Shown: positions 1 to 8,516 of the stretch, one piece after another
Numbering within the stretch: the first letter of the stretch is position 1
Layout: each line of letters begins with the position of its first letter
Assembly (NCBI RefSeq): GCF_052156635.1
Contig: NZ_JBQKUO010000002.1
Location: forward strand, 496,001 to 560,000
DNA: 64,000 nucleotides
Source: Nitrospina sp052156635
Lineage (GTDB): Bacteria; Nitrospinota; Nitrospinia; Nitrospinales; Nitrospinaceae
Direction of reading: 5' to 3'
Position numbers and translations under genes: made by a program
Notes under the pieces: generated by a model
What the model saw: only the letters and a program-made list of their open reading frames with translations
What the model was told of the DNA's origin: nothing
The model's database searches: none

Positions 1-533
1 TTCAGGTCGTCATCCAGGTCTTCCGGGATGTCGCACATGAGTCCGCCGATGCGCACGTAGTTGGAGGTGAGCCGCGCACCGCAGATTTTTTCCAGGATGT
101 CCCACAGAATTTCGCGGGCCTCGACAAAGTAGATGAATGCTGTCAGGGCGCCGAGCTCCAGCGCCGCCGCCGCGATGTTGGTGTAGTGATCGGCGATGCG
201 CATCAACTCGTTGGTGACGACGCGGATGTACTGGCACCGGTCAGTGCATTCGATGCCCAGGAGTTTCTCCACCGCCAGCGCGTAGCTGATGTTGTTCATG
301 ATGGCGGAGCAGTAGTTCAGCCGGTCCGTGTACGGGAAGACGTTGGTGTAGGTGACGCTTTCGCACATCTTCTCGAAGCCGCGGTGCAGATAGCCGACCT
401 CGACTTCGCAGTCCACCACGGTTTCGCCGTCCAGCGTGAGGGTGAATTTCACCGTTCCGTGCGTCGCCGGATGGGACGGGCCCATATTAAGAACCAGGTG
501 TTCGGTATGCAAACTCTCCTTGAGATCGGACAT
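1..533 (-). CDS. nuoD: NADH-quinone oxidoreductase subunit D (partial, C-terminus off window)
   Basis: Encodes the 49-kDa subunit of complex I, which helps form the quinone-binding site in the peripheral arm on the cytoplasmic face. Translating from the ATG at 533 gives MSDLKESLHTEHLVLNMGPS followed by HPATHG, then VGYLHRGFEKMCE and NVFPYTDRLNY, all hallmark NuoD stretches; about 177 residues of the usual ~400 lie in the window. The frame is still open at base 1. It follows nuoG after a 36-nt gap in the same direction. NuoC is not fused to its N-terminus and is not between nuoG and nuoD. Confidence 0.92.
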   Translation of the reverse strand, partial: MSDLKESLHTEHLVLNMGPSHPATHGTVKFTLTLDGETVVDCEVEVGYLHRGFEKMCESVTYTNVFPYTDRLNYCSAIMNNISYALAVEKLLGIECTDRCQYIRVVTNELMRIADHYTNIAAAALELGALTAFIYFVEAREILWDILEKICGARLTSNYVRIGGLMCDIPEDLDDDL

Positions 534-569
534 GTCTTCTTTCTGCTCCTAGATTGTGATGCTTTGGAC

Positions 570-3203
570 TCAGCCGGCCTTCGAGATTTTGACCGAAACC
601 AGACCCTCTTCACCGTTCCGCATCTTGTTGATGGGAACGTCCACCCAGTTCTTGGGAATGTACACGACACCCTGAACCGACCGCTTGCTGACCTCCACGG
701 GAACCTCCACCGTGTGTGTGGACGACTCGACACGGATGCGGTCGCCACTTTCCACGCCCAGTTCTTTCGCGTCCTTCGGATTGATCTCGGCGATGCAGTC
801 CGGCCCGATGTCCATCAGCGCCTTGGCGTACTGCGTGTAGGTGCCGATGTGGAACATGTGGTTGTTGCTGATCAGCGTGAAAGGATACCCGTTGCCGTTC
901 GTGGCCGGAGCGGCTTCCGCTTCAGTGACCGCAAAGCCCGGCTTGTGGCCGCTTTCAGCGGGGGTCCATTGTTTGGACTTTTTGCCGGGGAACATTCCCT
1001 TGTAAATGGGCGCGGCGATTTCGATTTCCGCCTGCACGTCCTCGACCGAATTGAAATCGAACGGCTTGCCAAACGCATCCGCCAGGTCGAGGAAGATGTC
1101 GAAGTCCGGGCGTGACTCGCCTTCCGGCAGAACCGCGGGAGCGACCTTCTGAACGTGGCGGGTCATGTTGGTGAACGTGCCCTCCTTCTCCGCGTAGGTG
1201 CAGGACGGCAGAATGAGGTCCGCCATTTTCGCAGTTTCCGTCATGTACGAATCGTGCACCACGAGGAAGGGAACCGTCTGCAGTGCGTTTTTAACCGCGT
1301 CGGCCTTGTAGTAACTGTGGCAGGGGTCCTCGCCGGCAATATAAAGCATCTTGACGTGGCCCTTGGTGCAGTGTTCCCACAGGTCATCGACCCGGTTTTC
1401 CCCTTTGAGCTTGAGTTCATTGAGGCCCCAGGTTTTGGCCAGATGCGCCAGCGCTTCGGAGTCGTCCGCGCGCCGGTAGCCCGGCAGGTATTCCGGCGTG
1501 AGTCCCATGTCGTTGACGCCCTGCGAATTGCAGTGCTCGCGAGGGGGATAGATGCTGACACTGCCTTCGCCGCCTGCATGCACCAGGACCGACAGGTTGA
1601 GAAGCGCGTTCAGGATGGCCTCGCCCTGGCCGGTTTCGTGGATGTCGTTTCCGACCAGGATGAACCGGTCGGCATTGCGGCTGAAGCGTTCCGCGGCGCG
1701 GGTGAGGGTCGCGTCATCCAGACCGGTCACGTTCTGTGCGTAGTCCGCTGTGTATTTGGACAACGACTGCACAAACTGGTCGTAATTGGGCAGAACGGTT
1801 TTCACCTTGCCCGTGTCCACGAGGTTCTTGTCGATCAGGATTTTGCTGATGCGGTTGGCCACCACCAGATCCGAGCCCGGTTTGTACGTCATGCGCACTT
1901 CTACTCGGGATTCGTGGTGGAAGACCACGTTCCGCGGGTTGGCGATGAGGATGTCGGTGCCGAAGTTGATCGCTGCCTTGCGGATGGAGTTGCCCGCAAC
2001 CGGGTATTCCGAGGGAATGTCGGTGTTGAACAGCAGCACCACGTCTGCCTCATCCAGCTCCGTGATCGGCTTGGACACGATGCCGTTTTCGAAGCACTGC
2101 TGGGTGAAACGGTTGACGTACGGCGCCCGCAGCTGGTTGAGATTGGTCAACTGATTGGTCCCGACCAGACCGCGGAACAGTTTCTGGAACAGGTAGTTTT
2201 CCTCATTGGTCAGCTTTTCCCCGCCGATGGCGGCGATGCTGGCCGGTCCACTGCGGTTGATGGTGGCTTTCAGGCGATCGGCGATGGTCTCCAGCGCTTC
2301 CGACCAGCTGACTTCCTGAAAGGTACCACCGACATTCATCATCGGCTGCTGGATGCGCTGCTTGTTGTGGACCATGCCGTGGCCGAATCGGCCCTTGGCG
2401 CACAGGTTGCCTTCGTTGATGCCGAGGTCGAACGTTTCGTCGCCTTCGATGCGCACCAACTGGCCTTTCTTGGTTTCCATCTTGACCGTGCAACCCCATG
2501 AACAGAAGTTGCAGGTGCTGTGGGTGGTCTTGAACATGGACACCAGCCCGCGTGCGCTCGAAGTCATGTCCATCAGGGCGCCTGTGGGGCAGACGGTGAT
2601 GCACTGACCGCAGAACTCGCAGTCCAGAGGCTCGTCGTTGGCGGTGCCGATGCCCACCTGGTAGCCGCGTTTGTGGTAATCCAGTGCCTGCACGCCCTGA
2701 ATCTCGTCGCACACGCGCACGCACATGCCGCACATGATGCACCGGTTAAGGTAAAACTCGATGATCGGGTTGGTCTTGATGCTGGGCTCGTTGCGGCGCT
2801 TGATCTCGAAGCGGCCGTTCCAAAGCTTCAGGTGGTCGGTATTGTCCTGCAGGGGGCAGACGCCGGATTTGTCGCAGATCGGGCAGTCCAGCGGGTGTTC
2901 GACCAGCAACATTTCCAGGCACGCACCGTTGTAGCGGCTGGTTTCATCCGTGTCCGTACGGATCTTCATGCCTTCGGACACCGGATGCGTGCAGGAATAG
3001 ACGAGGTCCTTCTTGCCGTCCTCGTTGATTTCCACCATGCACGTACGGCACGCGGCGAACGGCTTCAGTTTGGGGTTCGAACACAGGTTGCTGATAAAAA
3101 TATCCGCCCGCTTTGCGGCATCGAGGATCATCGTGCCCTCAGGCGCGGTGAGCGGCTTGTCATTGATCGTGAAGTTGACCGTTTTTCTGACGACGGTACT
3201 CAT
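570..3203 (-). CDS. nuoG: NADH-quinone oxidoreductase subunit G
   Basis: Iron-sulfur and molybdopterin-fold subunit of the complex I electron-input module (877 aa). Order seen: an N-terminal 2Fe-2S ferredoxin domain; the His/Cys cluster segment HPLDCPICDKSGVCPLQD; CIMCGMCVRVC and CEFCGQCITVCPTGAL 4Fe-4S motifs; a CNFCSWGC...C motif of the N7/molybdopterin-oxidoreductase type near residues 230-270; then a long molybdopterin-oxidoreductase-like body with a C-terminal dinucleotide-binding-like domain. Start ATG at 3203 has AAGGA about 6 nt upstream. It lies 24 nt after nuoE and 36 nt before nuoD, so it is probably co-transcribed. Formate dehydrogenase alpha subunits share this architecture, but the nuoE/nuoD context favours NuoG. 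Confidence 0.9.
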   Translation of the reverse strand: MSTVVRKTVNFTINDKPLTAPEGTMILDAAKRADIFISNLCSNPKLKPFAACRTCMVEINEDGKKDLVYSCTHPVSEGMKIRTDTDETSRYNGACLEMLLVEHPLDCPICDKSGVCPLQDNTDHLKLWNGRFEIKRRNEPSIKTNPIIEFYLNRCIMCGMCVRVCDEIQGVQALDYHKRGYQVGIGTANDEPLDCEFCGQCITVCPTGALMDMTSSARGLVSMFKTTHSTCNFCSWGCTVKMETKKGQLVRIEGDETFDLGINEGNLCAKGRFGHGMVHNKQRIQQPMMNVGGTFQEVSWSEALETIADRLKATINRSGPASIAAIGGEKLTNEENYLFQKLFRGLVGTNQLTNLNQLRAPYVNRFTQQCFENGIVSKPITELDEADVVLLFNTDIPSEYPVAGNSIRKAAINFGTDILIANPRNVVFHHESRVEVRMTYKPGSDLVVANRISKILIDKNLVDTGKVKTVLPNYDQFVQSLSKYTADYAQNVTGLDDATLTRAAERFSRNADRFILVGNDIHETGQGEAILNALLNLSVLVHAGGEGSVSIYPPREHCNSQGVNDMGLTPEYLPGYRRADDSEALAHLAKTWGLNELKLKGENRVDDLWEHCTKGHVKMLYIAGEDPCHSYYKADAVKNALQTVPFLVVHDSYMTETAKMADLILPSCTYAEKEGTFTNMTRHVQKVAPAVLPEGESRPDFDIFLDLADAFGKPFDFNSVEDVQAEIEIAAPIYKGMFPGKKSKQWTPAESGHKPGFAVTEAEAAPATNGNGYPFTLISNNHMFHIGTYTQYAKALMDIGPDCIAEINPKDAKELGVESGDRIRVESSTHTVEVPVEVSKRSVQGVVYIPKNWVDVPINKMRNGEEGLVSVKISKAG

Positions 3204-3227
3204 TTATTCCTTCGGCTCCTGGTATTT

Positions 3228-3761
3228 TTAAAGCTTGTAATGATCACAGATTTCGTAGGTTTTTTCCGGGTCAATGGTGCCATGCGTGTCTTCGCCGATG
3301 ATGGCCATCGGAGCGGCGCCGCAGTTGCCGAGGCAGGAAGCAAATTCCAGCGTGAACAGCTTGCTGGCATCCGTTTCGCCCTTGCCGATCCCGTATTTTT
3401 CCTGCAATTTCTGAGCAATAACGGGAGCGCCTTTGACGAAACAGGCCGTACCGTAACAGAGCTTGAAAATGTACTTGCCCGGCTCGACGATTCGGTACTG
3501 GGGGTAGAAGGAGATGACGCCGTAAATCTCCGCACGCGTGATGTTCAATTCCTCCATCACCACCTCGACGATCTCATCCGGAAGAAACCGGAACTCGTTC
3601 TGGATCTTGGTCAGCAGGGGAATCAAAAACTGGCGCGACCGGCTCGGAAAGGTGTCCATGATCTCATAGACCTTGTCCATGCAGATTTTCGTTTCTTCCG
3701 GGGCGGCGGTCTCCACGGAGGTGGATTCTTCCTGATTGGTTTCGATTTCCGGGTTGTCCAT
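3228..3761 (-). CDS. nuoE: NADH-quinone oxidoreductase subunit E
   Basis: The 24-kDa thioredoxin-like 2Fe-2S subunit of complex I (177 aa). The cluster ligands are visible as CYGTAC (C-x4-C) and CLGNC (C-x3-C), and the helical FPSRSRQFLIPLL and ITRAEIYGVISFYPQY segments match the family. The first ~25 residues are an acidic Glu/Thr-rich extension. It is first in the nuoE-nuoG-nuoD run. NuoF, its normal partner that binds NADH and FMN, is not next to it, so the NADH-binding protein must lie elsewhere or be replaced. Start ATG at 3761 has only a weak Shine-Dalgarno sequence. Confidence 0.92.
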   Translation of the reverse strand: MDNPEIETNQEESTSVETAAPEETKICMDKVYEIMDTFPSRSRQFLIPLLTKIQNEFRFLPDEIVEVVMEELNITRAEIYGVISFYPQYRIVEPGKYIFKLCYGTACFVKGAPVIAQKLQEKYGIGKGETDASKLFTLEFASCLGNCGAAPMAIIGEDTHGTIDPEKTYEICDHYKL

Positions 3762-3824
3762 GAGGGGTCTCTATAATGGATGGGTTGACAGTTAGAAACT
3801 GAACCGTAACTCATTTGAATTATG

Positions 3825-3848
3825 GCAGGTTAATCTTATCAAACCTGC
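3825..3848. repeat. Inverted repeat in the nuoE leader
   Basis: GCAGGTT (3825-3831) and AACCTGC (3842-3848) form 7-bp arms around a 10-nt AT-rich spacer. It lies between the predicted transcription start and nuoE, where it could be a leader hairpin or an operator. Confidence 0.45.
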
Positions 3849-3862
3849 GGAAAAAAACGAAG

Positions 3863-3890
3863 TATATAAACCCGGCGAATAAGCTGTCAA
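3863..3890 (-). promoter_or_regulatory. Predicted sigma-70-type promoter for nuoE-nuoG-nuoD
   Basis: On the minus strand a perfect -35 TTGACA (3890-3885) is separated by 16 nt from TATATA (3868-3863). Transcription would begin near 3856, leaving a leader of about 95 nt before nuoE. Predicted from sequence only. Confidence 0.6.
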
Positions 3891-4002
3891 CCTAAATATG
3901 GTCGCGGGGAAGTGTTGAAAAAAGAAGGGGACGAGTGGGGCGCGTACGGACCCAAAATGGAAACTGCAATGCGCCTCAGCAACTTCGATTCGATTCCATG
4001 CA

Positions 4003-4023
4003 CCCCTGCAATAATTGCAGGGG
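4003..4023. repeat. 21-bp perfect palindrome
   Basis: CCCCTGCAAT, one central A, then ATTGCAGGGG: perfect 10-bp arms. As RNA it would form a 7-bp GC-rich stem with a 7-nt loop. On the plus strand TTTAT follows; on the minus strand there is no T-run, so it is not a clear terminator for the TPR gene ending at 4151. An operator is equally possible. Confidence 0.5.
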
Positions 4024-4150
4024 TTTATCTCGGTGCACTAACCACACTCCATGCGGCAGTCAACCCGAAACAAAGAGGAATAATTTTATTGAAAGATTTA
4101 AGGTATTAAATTGGGGAAATTTATTTAAATACTTGTTTTTAAATAAAAAA

Positions 4151-6400
4151 TTATTTTATTTTTGGCGGGTTTCTTTTGCCGGTCCGGGTTTCCAGTTCTG
4201 CGAGCCGGGTCAGGGCGCCGGTGTGGTCGGGGTCGATACGGAGAGCCATTCGGAAGGCGGAGCGGGCTTCCCCTGGCCGATGCGCGGCGGCAAAAGCAAC
4301 ACCGAGATTGAAGTGGGCGTCTGCGTTGCTGGGATCATAACGCGTTGCCTGCTGGAAAGCCCAAACGGCTTCCCGGTACCGCTTGAGTTGCAGCAATACC
4401 CAGCCACGGCTGAAATGGGCTGAAGGGTTTTTGGCATCAACGCGAAGGGCACTGTCCAACGATGTGAGTGCGTCCAGATACCTTCCGAGAAGATCGTAAA
4501 GCATCCCCAGGTTGAACCGTGGCTCAAAATAATCGGATTTCAGCCGGATGGCCTCGGAGTAGGCATGAATGGCTTTATCCGGTTGTCCGATTTCGCTGTA
4601 TATGACCCCCAATTGATTGTAGATTCTGAAGTTTTCCGGATCCAGCTGAACCGACTGATGGTAAGCCTTGAGGGCCGGCTGGTATTGCCGGAGGTGCCAG
4701 TAGGCATTTCCCAGTTTCAGGAGAATCTGTTGCCGGCGGGTGACATCGCCCATCGCTGCCCGGAGAGCAGGCACCGCCTCAGCGTAGCGCTCCAGCTCCA
4801 GGTAGCTGTCCCCGAGCATGGCCTGGGCTTGAAAATTGTCCGGATTTCGCGCCACCGTCCGTTTCAAATGAACCACGGCCTGCTCATGCCTGCCCAGCCG
4901 GGTGAGGATGATGCCCAGCCCGAGGTCCGCCTGGGGAAGATCCGGGTTCAACTGCAGAGCTTTTTTGAAGGGAATGACGGCTTTTTGCAGCTGGTCCAGT
5001 TGCATGAGTGCGTCACCCAGGAACATCCAGGCCTGGGAGCGGCCGGGGTCCCTGCGCAGGGTCTCGCGAAGCGGTACGATGGCCGCCCGGTAGTTTCCTA
5101 ATTGCCATTGTGTGGTCCCCAGGCTTTGCCAGATTTCCACTGAATCCGGAAAAAAGCGGAGGGATTTCTGGTAAGCCGATACGGCATCCTGCCAGCGGTT
5201 GAGTTCTTCATAGGCACGGGCCAGTTTCAGCTGCACAGGCCCATTTTCAGGGTCGAACCGCAGGACGTTTTCAAACTCCTCCGCTGCCCTTTGGTAATTT
5301 TCCTGAAGCAGGCTGAGGTCCGCGATGCGATGGTGAGCGCGGACGTGTTTCGGGTTCAGGCTGAGCACCTGAATGTACTCGTCGATCGCTTTTTCCATTT
5401 GCCCCAGGTTTTCCAAAGTCTGACCGAGGTGGAAACGGATATCGAGATCGTTCGGATCAAACCGCAGCGCGTTTTCAAAAGACTCGCGGGCGTTGACGAA
5501 TTGGCCCAGCTGCAGGTATTCACGACCGAGCTGGTAATGACTTTCAGCCTGCTGCGGTTGTACGAACGTCAGCTCCTTGAACGCCAGCATCGCTTCCCGG
5601 TGTTTTCCCATGCGGCTTAGGGCGCGGCCCAGGTATTCCAGGGCCAGGGCGTTTTTGGGATCGATGCGGAGGGCATTCTCCAAAGGTTCCAAAGCCTTTT
5701 CCAATTGGCCGGTGGCAACCTGAATGCGGCCGATGGCGGCGTAGGCGTCGGCAAAATTGCTGTTGAGGTCGAGGGTCTGCTTGTACTGGGCGATGGCAGA
5801 GTCGAACTGGGACAGCGCTTCCATGCTCTTTGCCAGAGCATATCTCCATTCGGGGTGCAGGGGGCTGAGTTCCAGCGCGATTTTGTATTCCGGGATGGCT
5901 TCTGTGTGCCGGTCGGTTTCCGCGTAAGTCCGGCCCAATGCATAATGGGCCCGCGGCATGCGGGGATTGATCCGAAGCGAGTTGGTCAGGTGTTCCAGCG
6001 CCTCTTCGTATTTCTTAAGCTCCAAATTGGCATATCCCAGACCAAACTGGGCATCGGCAAAATTCGGGTCCAGCAACACCGCTTCCCGAAAGGCTTCGGC
6101 GGCCTCCTTCGTGTGGCCCAGTTGGCTATGGGCTTCGCCGATCTGATAGTAGGCACCGGAAAAAAGCGGCTCCACCTCCAACACCTTTTTGAATTCAGCG
6201 ATGGCCTTGTCATACAGGCCGATCTGCGCGTACGCCCGCCCCAGCCCGAAATGAGCGATGTAGTCGTTGGGGTCGACTTTGAGCGCGTCCCTGTATTCCT
6301 GCATATGGAGAAAGTCAGCGTTTGCGGGCACATTCGCAAGAACCGTTCCCAGGAACAGCGACAGGATAAAGGCAATTTTTTTCATGGTTAATCTCTTCAT
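4151..6400 (-). CDS. Exported protein made almost entirely of TPR repeats
   Basis: 749 aa. A hydrophobic signal peptide ends in the AxA-type site ANA-DF near residue 28. The rest is about 20 consecutive 34-residue tetratricopeptide repeats with the usual W/Y-LG-Y-A-P pattern (for example AHYALGRTYAETDRHTEAIP and FNLGMLYDLLGRYLDAL). It probably acts as a periplasmic or envelope protein-protein scaffold; no enzymatic domain is visible. The ATG at 6400 has AAGG upstream, but the ATG at 6385 (MKKIAF) also has GAAGAG upstream and gives a more typical signal peptide. It stands alone, divergent from the methyltransferase at 6596. The specific role is unknown. Confidence 0.85.
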   Translation of the reverse strand: MKRLTMKKIAFILSLFLGTVLANVPANADFLHMQEYRDALKVDPNDYIAHFGLGRAYAQIGLYDKAIAEFKKVLEVEPLFSGAYYQIGEAHSQLGHTKEAAEAFREAVLLDPNFADAQFGLGYANLELKKYEEALEHLTNSLRINPRMPRAHYALGRTYAETDRHTEAIPEYKIALELSPLHPEWRYALAKSMEALSQFDSAIAQYKQTLDLNSNFADAYAAIGRIQVATGQLEKALEPLENALRIDPKNALALEYLGRALSRMGKHREAMLAFKELTFVQPQQAESHYQLGREYLQLGQFVNARESFENALRFDPNDLDIRFHLGQTLENLGQMEKAIDEYIQVLSLNPKHVRAHHRIADLSLLQENYQRAAEEFENVLRFDPENGPVQLKLARAYEELNRWQDAVSAYQKSLRFFPDSVEIWQSLGTTQWQLGNYRAAIVPLRETLRRDPGRSQAWMFLGDALMQLDQLQKAVIPFKKALQLNPDLPQADLGLGIILTRLGRHEQAVVHLKRTVARNPDNFQAQAMLGDSYLELERYAEAVPALRAAMGDVTRRQQILLKLGNAYWHLRQYQPALKAYHQSVQLDPENFRIYNQLGVIYSEIGQPDKAIHAYSEAIRLKSDYFEPRFNLGMLYDLLGRYLDALTSLDSALRVDAKNPSAHFSRGWVLLQLKRYREAVWAFQQATRYDPSNADAHFNLGVAFAAAHRPGEARSAFRMALRIDPDHTGALTRLAELETRTGKRNPPKIK

Positions 6401-6595
6401 GGGAAACCTTGTTTCGTATCGTCACAATTCTCCGGGAAACAAGAGGGAGGTGGCAATTTCTCTGTCCAGGGTCACGAATTTTGCGGCCGATTGCCAGAGT
6501 TTGCGTGCAGGATCGTTTTTAGTTCAAGTGAATTTTCTGTGCCGCCGATAAGGTTATAAAGTAATGAAAATCAACTATTTTTAGAGGAAACCGGC

Positions 6596-7432
6596 ATGCC
6601 GACCAGCACTTATTCCGATCTCGAAACCATAATCGGGTTCTTCAACCACGCCAAACCACAGTCCCTCCTGGATATCGGCGTGGGATTCGGCAAGATCGGA
6701 TTCCTGGCCCGGGAGTTTCTGGATGTCATGTTAAACGAGTCGTACCGGCCTGCTGACTGGAAGGTTCGGATCGATGGCATCGAGGCCTTTCCCGACTACA
6801 TTCAGGGTCATCACAAAGCCCTTTATGATTCCATCCATATTGGTGATGCTTTTGAGGTCATCGATAACCTGGGCCAGTACGACGCGATTGTGCTGGGCGA
6901 CAGTCTGGAGCATTTTGAGAAGGAACGCGCCTGGCAGATGCTGGACAAGTGTGCCGAGCACTGCACAGGTTACCTGATGATTTGCATCCCGCTGGGTGAG
7001 CATTGGGAACAGGAAGCCATCTACGGAAACGATTACGAACGCCACTTATCCTTCTGGACTCGCGAAGAGTTTGAGCCAATCGCCGCCGCCTGCAAGATCA
7101 CCTGGTTCGAGGGCATCGGTGATTATGGGAGGTTTCTGATCCCCGTGGATCGTTTTCGGCATCACCGGTTGCGGATGCGCGCCGGAAAGCTGTTCCAGAA
7201 TGGCGACCAGGACCGGGCCATCGCGGAAATGACCGCGGGTATGGAAGGGTTGCCGGTGAATGTCGACAGTGAGTACCAACTGGTTGAATTCCTGCTGGAG
7301 ATGGACCGGCTGCGGCAGGCGGTGCATCGCCTTAAATCCATTCAATTGAAGTTCCCCAACGAGGCCCCGGTGGTGGGGGCCTATATCGAGCGCGTGGAAG
7401 CCTTTCTTGCCCGGCAAGCCAAAGCCTCCTGA
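6596..7432 (+). CDS. Class I SAM-dependent methyltransferase
   Basis: 278 aa. The SAM-binding glycine motif LLDIGVGFGKIG lies at about residues 20-31, and YDAIVLGDSLEHFEKE resembles motif II of small-molecule methyltransferases. After ~residue 190 comes a helical segment (AGKLFQNGDQDRAIAEM) that looks like a short TPR-type tail. The ATG is preceded by GAGGAAA at good spacing. The substrate cannot be told; similar proteins modify glycans or lipids, but no glycosylation genes are adjacent. It converges with mltG. Confidence 0.75.
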   Translation: MPTSTYSDLETIIGFFNHAKPQSLLDIGVGFGKIGFLAREFLDVMLNESYRPADWKVRIDGIEAFPDYIQGHHKALYDSIHIGDAFEVIDNLGQYDAIVLGDSLEHFEKERAWQMLDKCAEHCTGYLMICIPLGEHWEQEAIYGNDYERHLSFWTREEFEPIAAACKITWFEGIGDYGRFLIPVDRFRHHRLRMRAGKLFQNGDQDRAIAEMTAGMEGLPVNVDSEYQLVEFLLEMDRLRQAVHRLKSIQLKFPNEAPVVGAYIERVEAFLARQAKAS

Positions 7433-7461
7433 CCTTTCCTGCAAATCCAGAGTGAATTGAT

Positions 7462-8475
7462 TCAACCGCCCTGCAGCTGGTACTTGACGACAGCGCGGTT
7501 GTGGTCATCCAGGTTCGTGGAAAACTTATGCGTGCCGTCCTGACGTGAGACAAAGAAAAGAAATTTTGTTTCGGCCGGATTGAGGGCTGCCTCGATGCTG
7601 TCCAGGCCGGGGCTGGCAATGGGGCCCGGCGGCAGGCCGGGATAGAGGTATGTGTTGTAAGGGGATTCGACAGACAGGTCTTTCTTGCGGATATTGCCGT
7701 CGAAATCGGCCAGCGCATAGATCACCGTCGGGTCCGTTTGCAGTCGCATGTTGCGCTTCAACCGGTTATGGAAAACAGAGGAAATGATTTTTCTTTCCGA
7801 AGGGGCCCCGGTTTCTTTTTCTATAATGGAGGCCAGAGTGATGACCTCGTGCAAAGTGAGGTTCATGTCTGCCGCCTTGCGGGTGGCTTCCACCAGGTTC
7901 ACTTTTTCCTGAAAAGTCTGCACCATGGTTTCCACGATGCGCTTTTCTCCGGCGTTTTTGGGGAACTTGTAAGTTTCCGGAAACAGGTAACCTTCCAGGT
8001 TTTTCGCGGGAGTGCCCACTTTACCGATCAATTCCGCATTGCGCGTCTCCTCTAAAAAACGTTCCCGGCTTCCCAGTCCCGCCTGTTCCACCAGCTCTGC
8101 AATTTCAAGGATGCGATACCCCTCCGGCACGGTGAGTGTGTGGAGAACCGACTGGCCGGAGGTGATGGTTTCCAGAATCTGTTTGGGTGGCATGGCTCCA
8201 GACAGGCGGTACTCGCCGGCACGAACCTGGTTCTGTTTTCCCTGAAGGTAGGCAAACAGCACAAACCCTGTCGGGTTGCCGATGAACTGTTCTTCATTGA
8301 GGTGATGGGACACCTGCTTCAGGGTCATGCCGCGGGAAATGTCCACAATCCGGGAATCGGCAACGGGGGACAATGGCGAGGTGGAATAGCTGTACAGCCA
8401 GAATGAGAACCCGAACAGCCCGGTCAATACCAGAAAAAGGCCTGCCAGAAGCGATGTCTTCAAGTAACCGTTCAT
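7462..8475 (-). CDS. mltG: Endolytic peptidoglycan transglycosylase MltG (YceG-like)
   Basis: 337 aa membrane-anchored enzyme that cleaves nascent glycan strands and ends their elongation. One N-terminal membrane helix (residues ~6-28), a LysM-like region, then the catalytic domain with ASIIEKET (family catalytic Glu), VFHNRL, LQTDPTVIYAL and the SPYNTYLYPGLPPGPIASPG signature. Length fits the family. It is last in the run nirA-yicC-gmk-hisC-mltG, 41 nt after hisC. In many genomes mltG sits beside tmk or aroE; that is not so here. Confidence 0.92.
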   Translation of the reverse strand: MNGYLKTSLLAGLFLVLTGLFGFSFWLYSYSTSPLSPVADSRIVDISRGMTLKQVSHHLNEEQFIGNPTGFVLFAYLQGKQNQVRAGEYRLSGAMPPKQILETITSGQSVLHTLTVPEGYRILEIAELVEQAGLGSRERFLEETRNAELIGKVGTPAKNLEGYLFPETYKFPKNAGEKRIVETMVQTFQEKVNLVEATRKAADMNLTLHEVITLASIIEKETGAPSERKIISSVFHNRLKRNMRLQTDPTVIYALADFDGNIRKKDLSVESPYNTYLYPGLPPGPIASPGLDSIEAALNPAETKFLFFVSRQDGTHKFSTNLDDHNRAVVKYQLQGG

Positions 8476-8516
8476 GGAAAAAGCCTTGCCAGACCGTGTG
8501 CCCCTTTCCCTGCGCG

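Larger units (their letters stand above)
3762..4150. other. Intergenic region between nuoE and the TPR gene
   Basis: 389 bp with no convincing gene. It holds the predicted nuoE promoter, the leader inverted repeat, the 21-bp palindrome and an A/T-rich tract at about 4080-4150 just past the end of the TPR gene. Short open frames here have no family features or good ribosome-binding site. Confidence 0.6.

Noticed and set aside
1155..2501. Long open frame on the plus strand opposite nuoG (also 186-1115 and 2520-3776)
   Set aside because: Its product is low in family features and it lies antisense to nuoG and nuoE, whose motifs are unmistakable; high G+C coding sequence often leaves the opposite strand open.
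3912..4109. 65-residue open frame in the nuoE upstream region
   Set aside because: Runs through the palindrome, no family features, and no good ribosome-binding site that I would trust over a regulatory reading.
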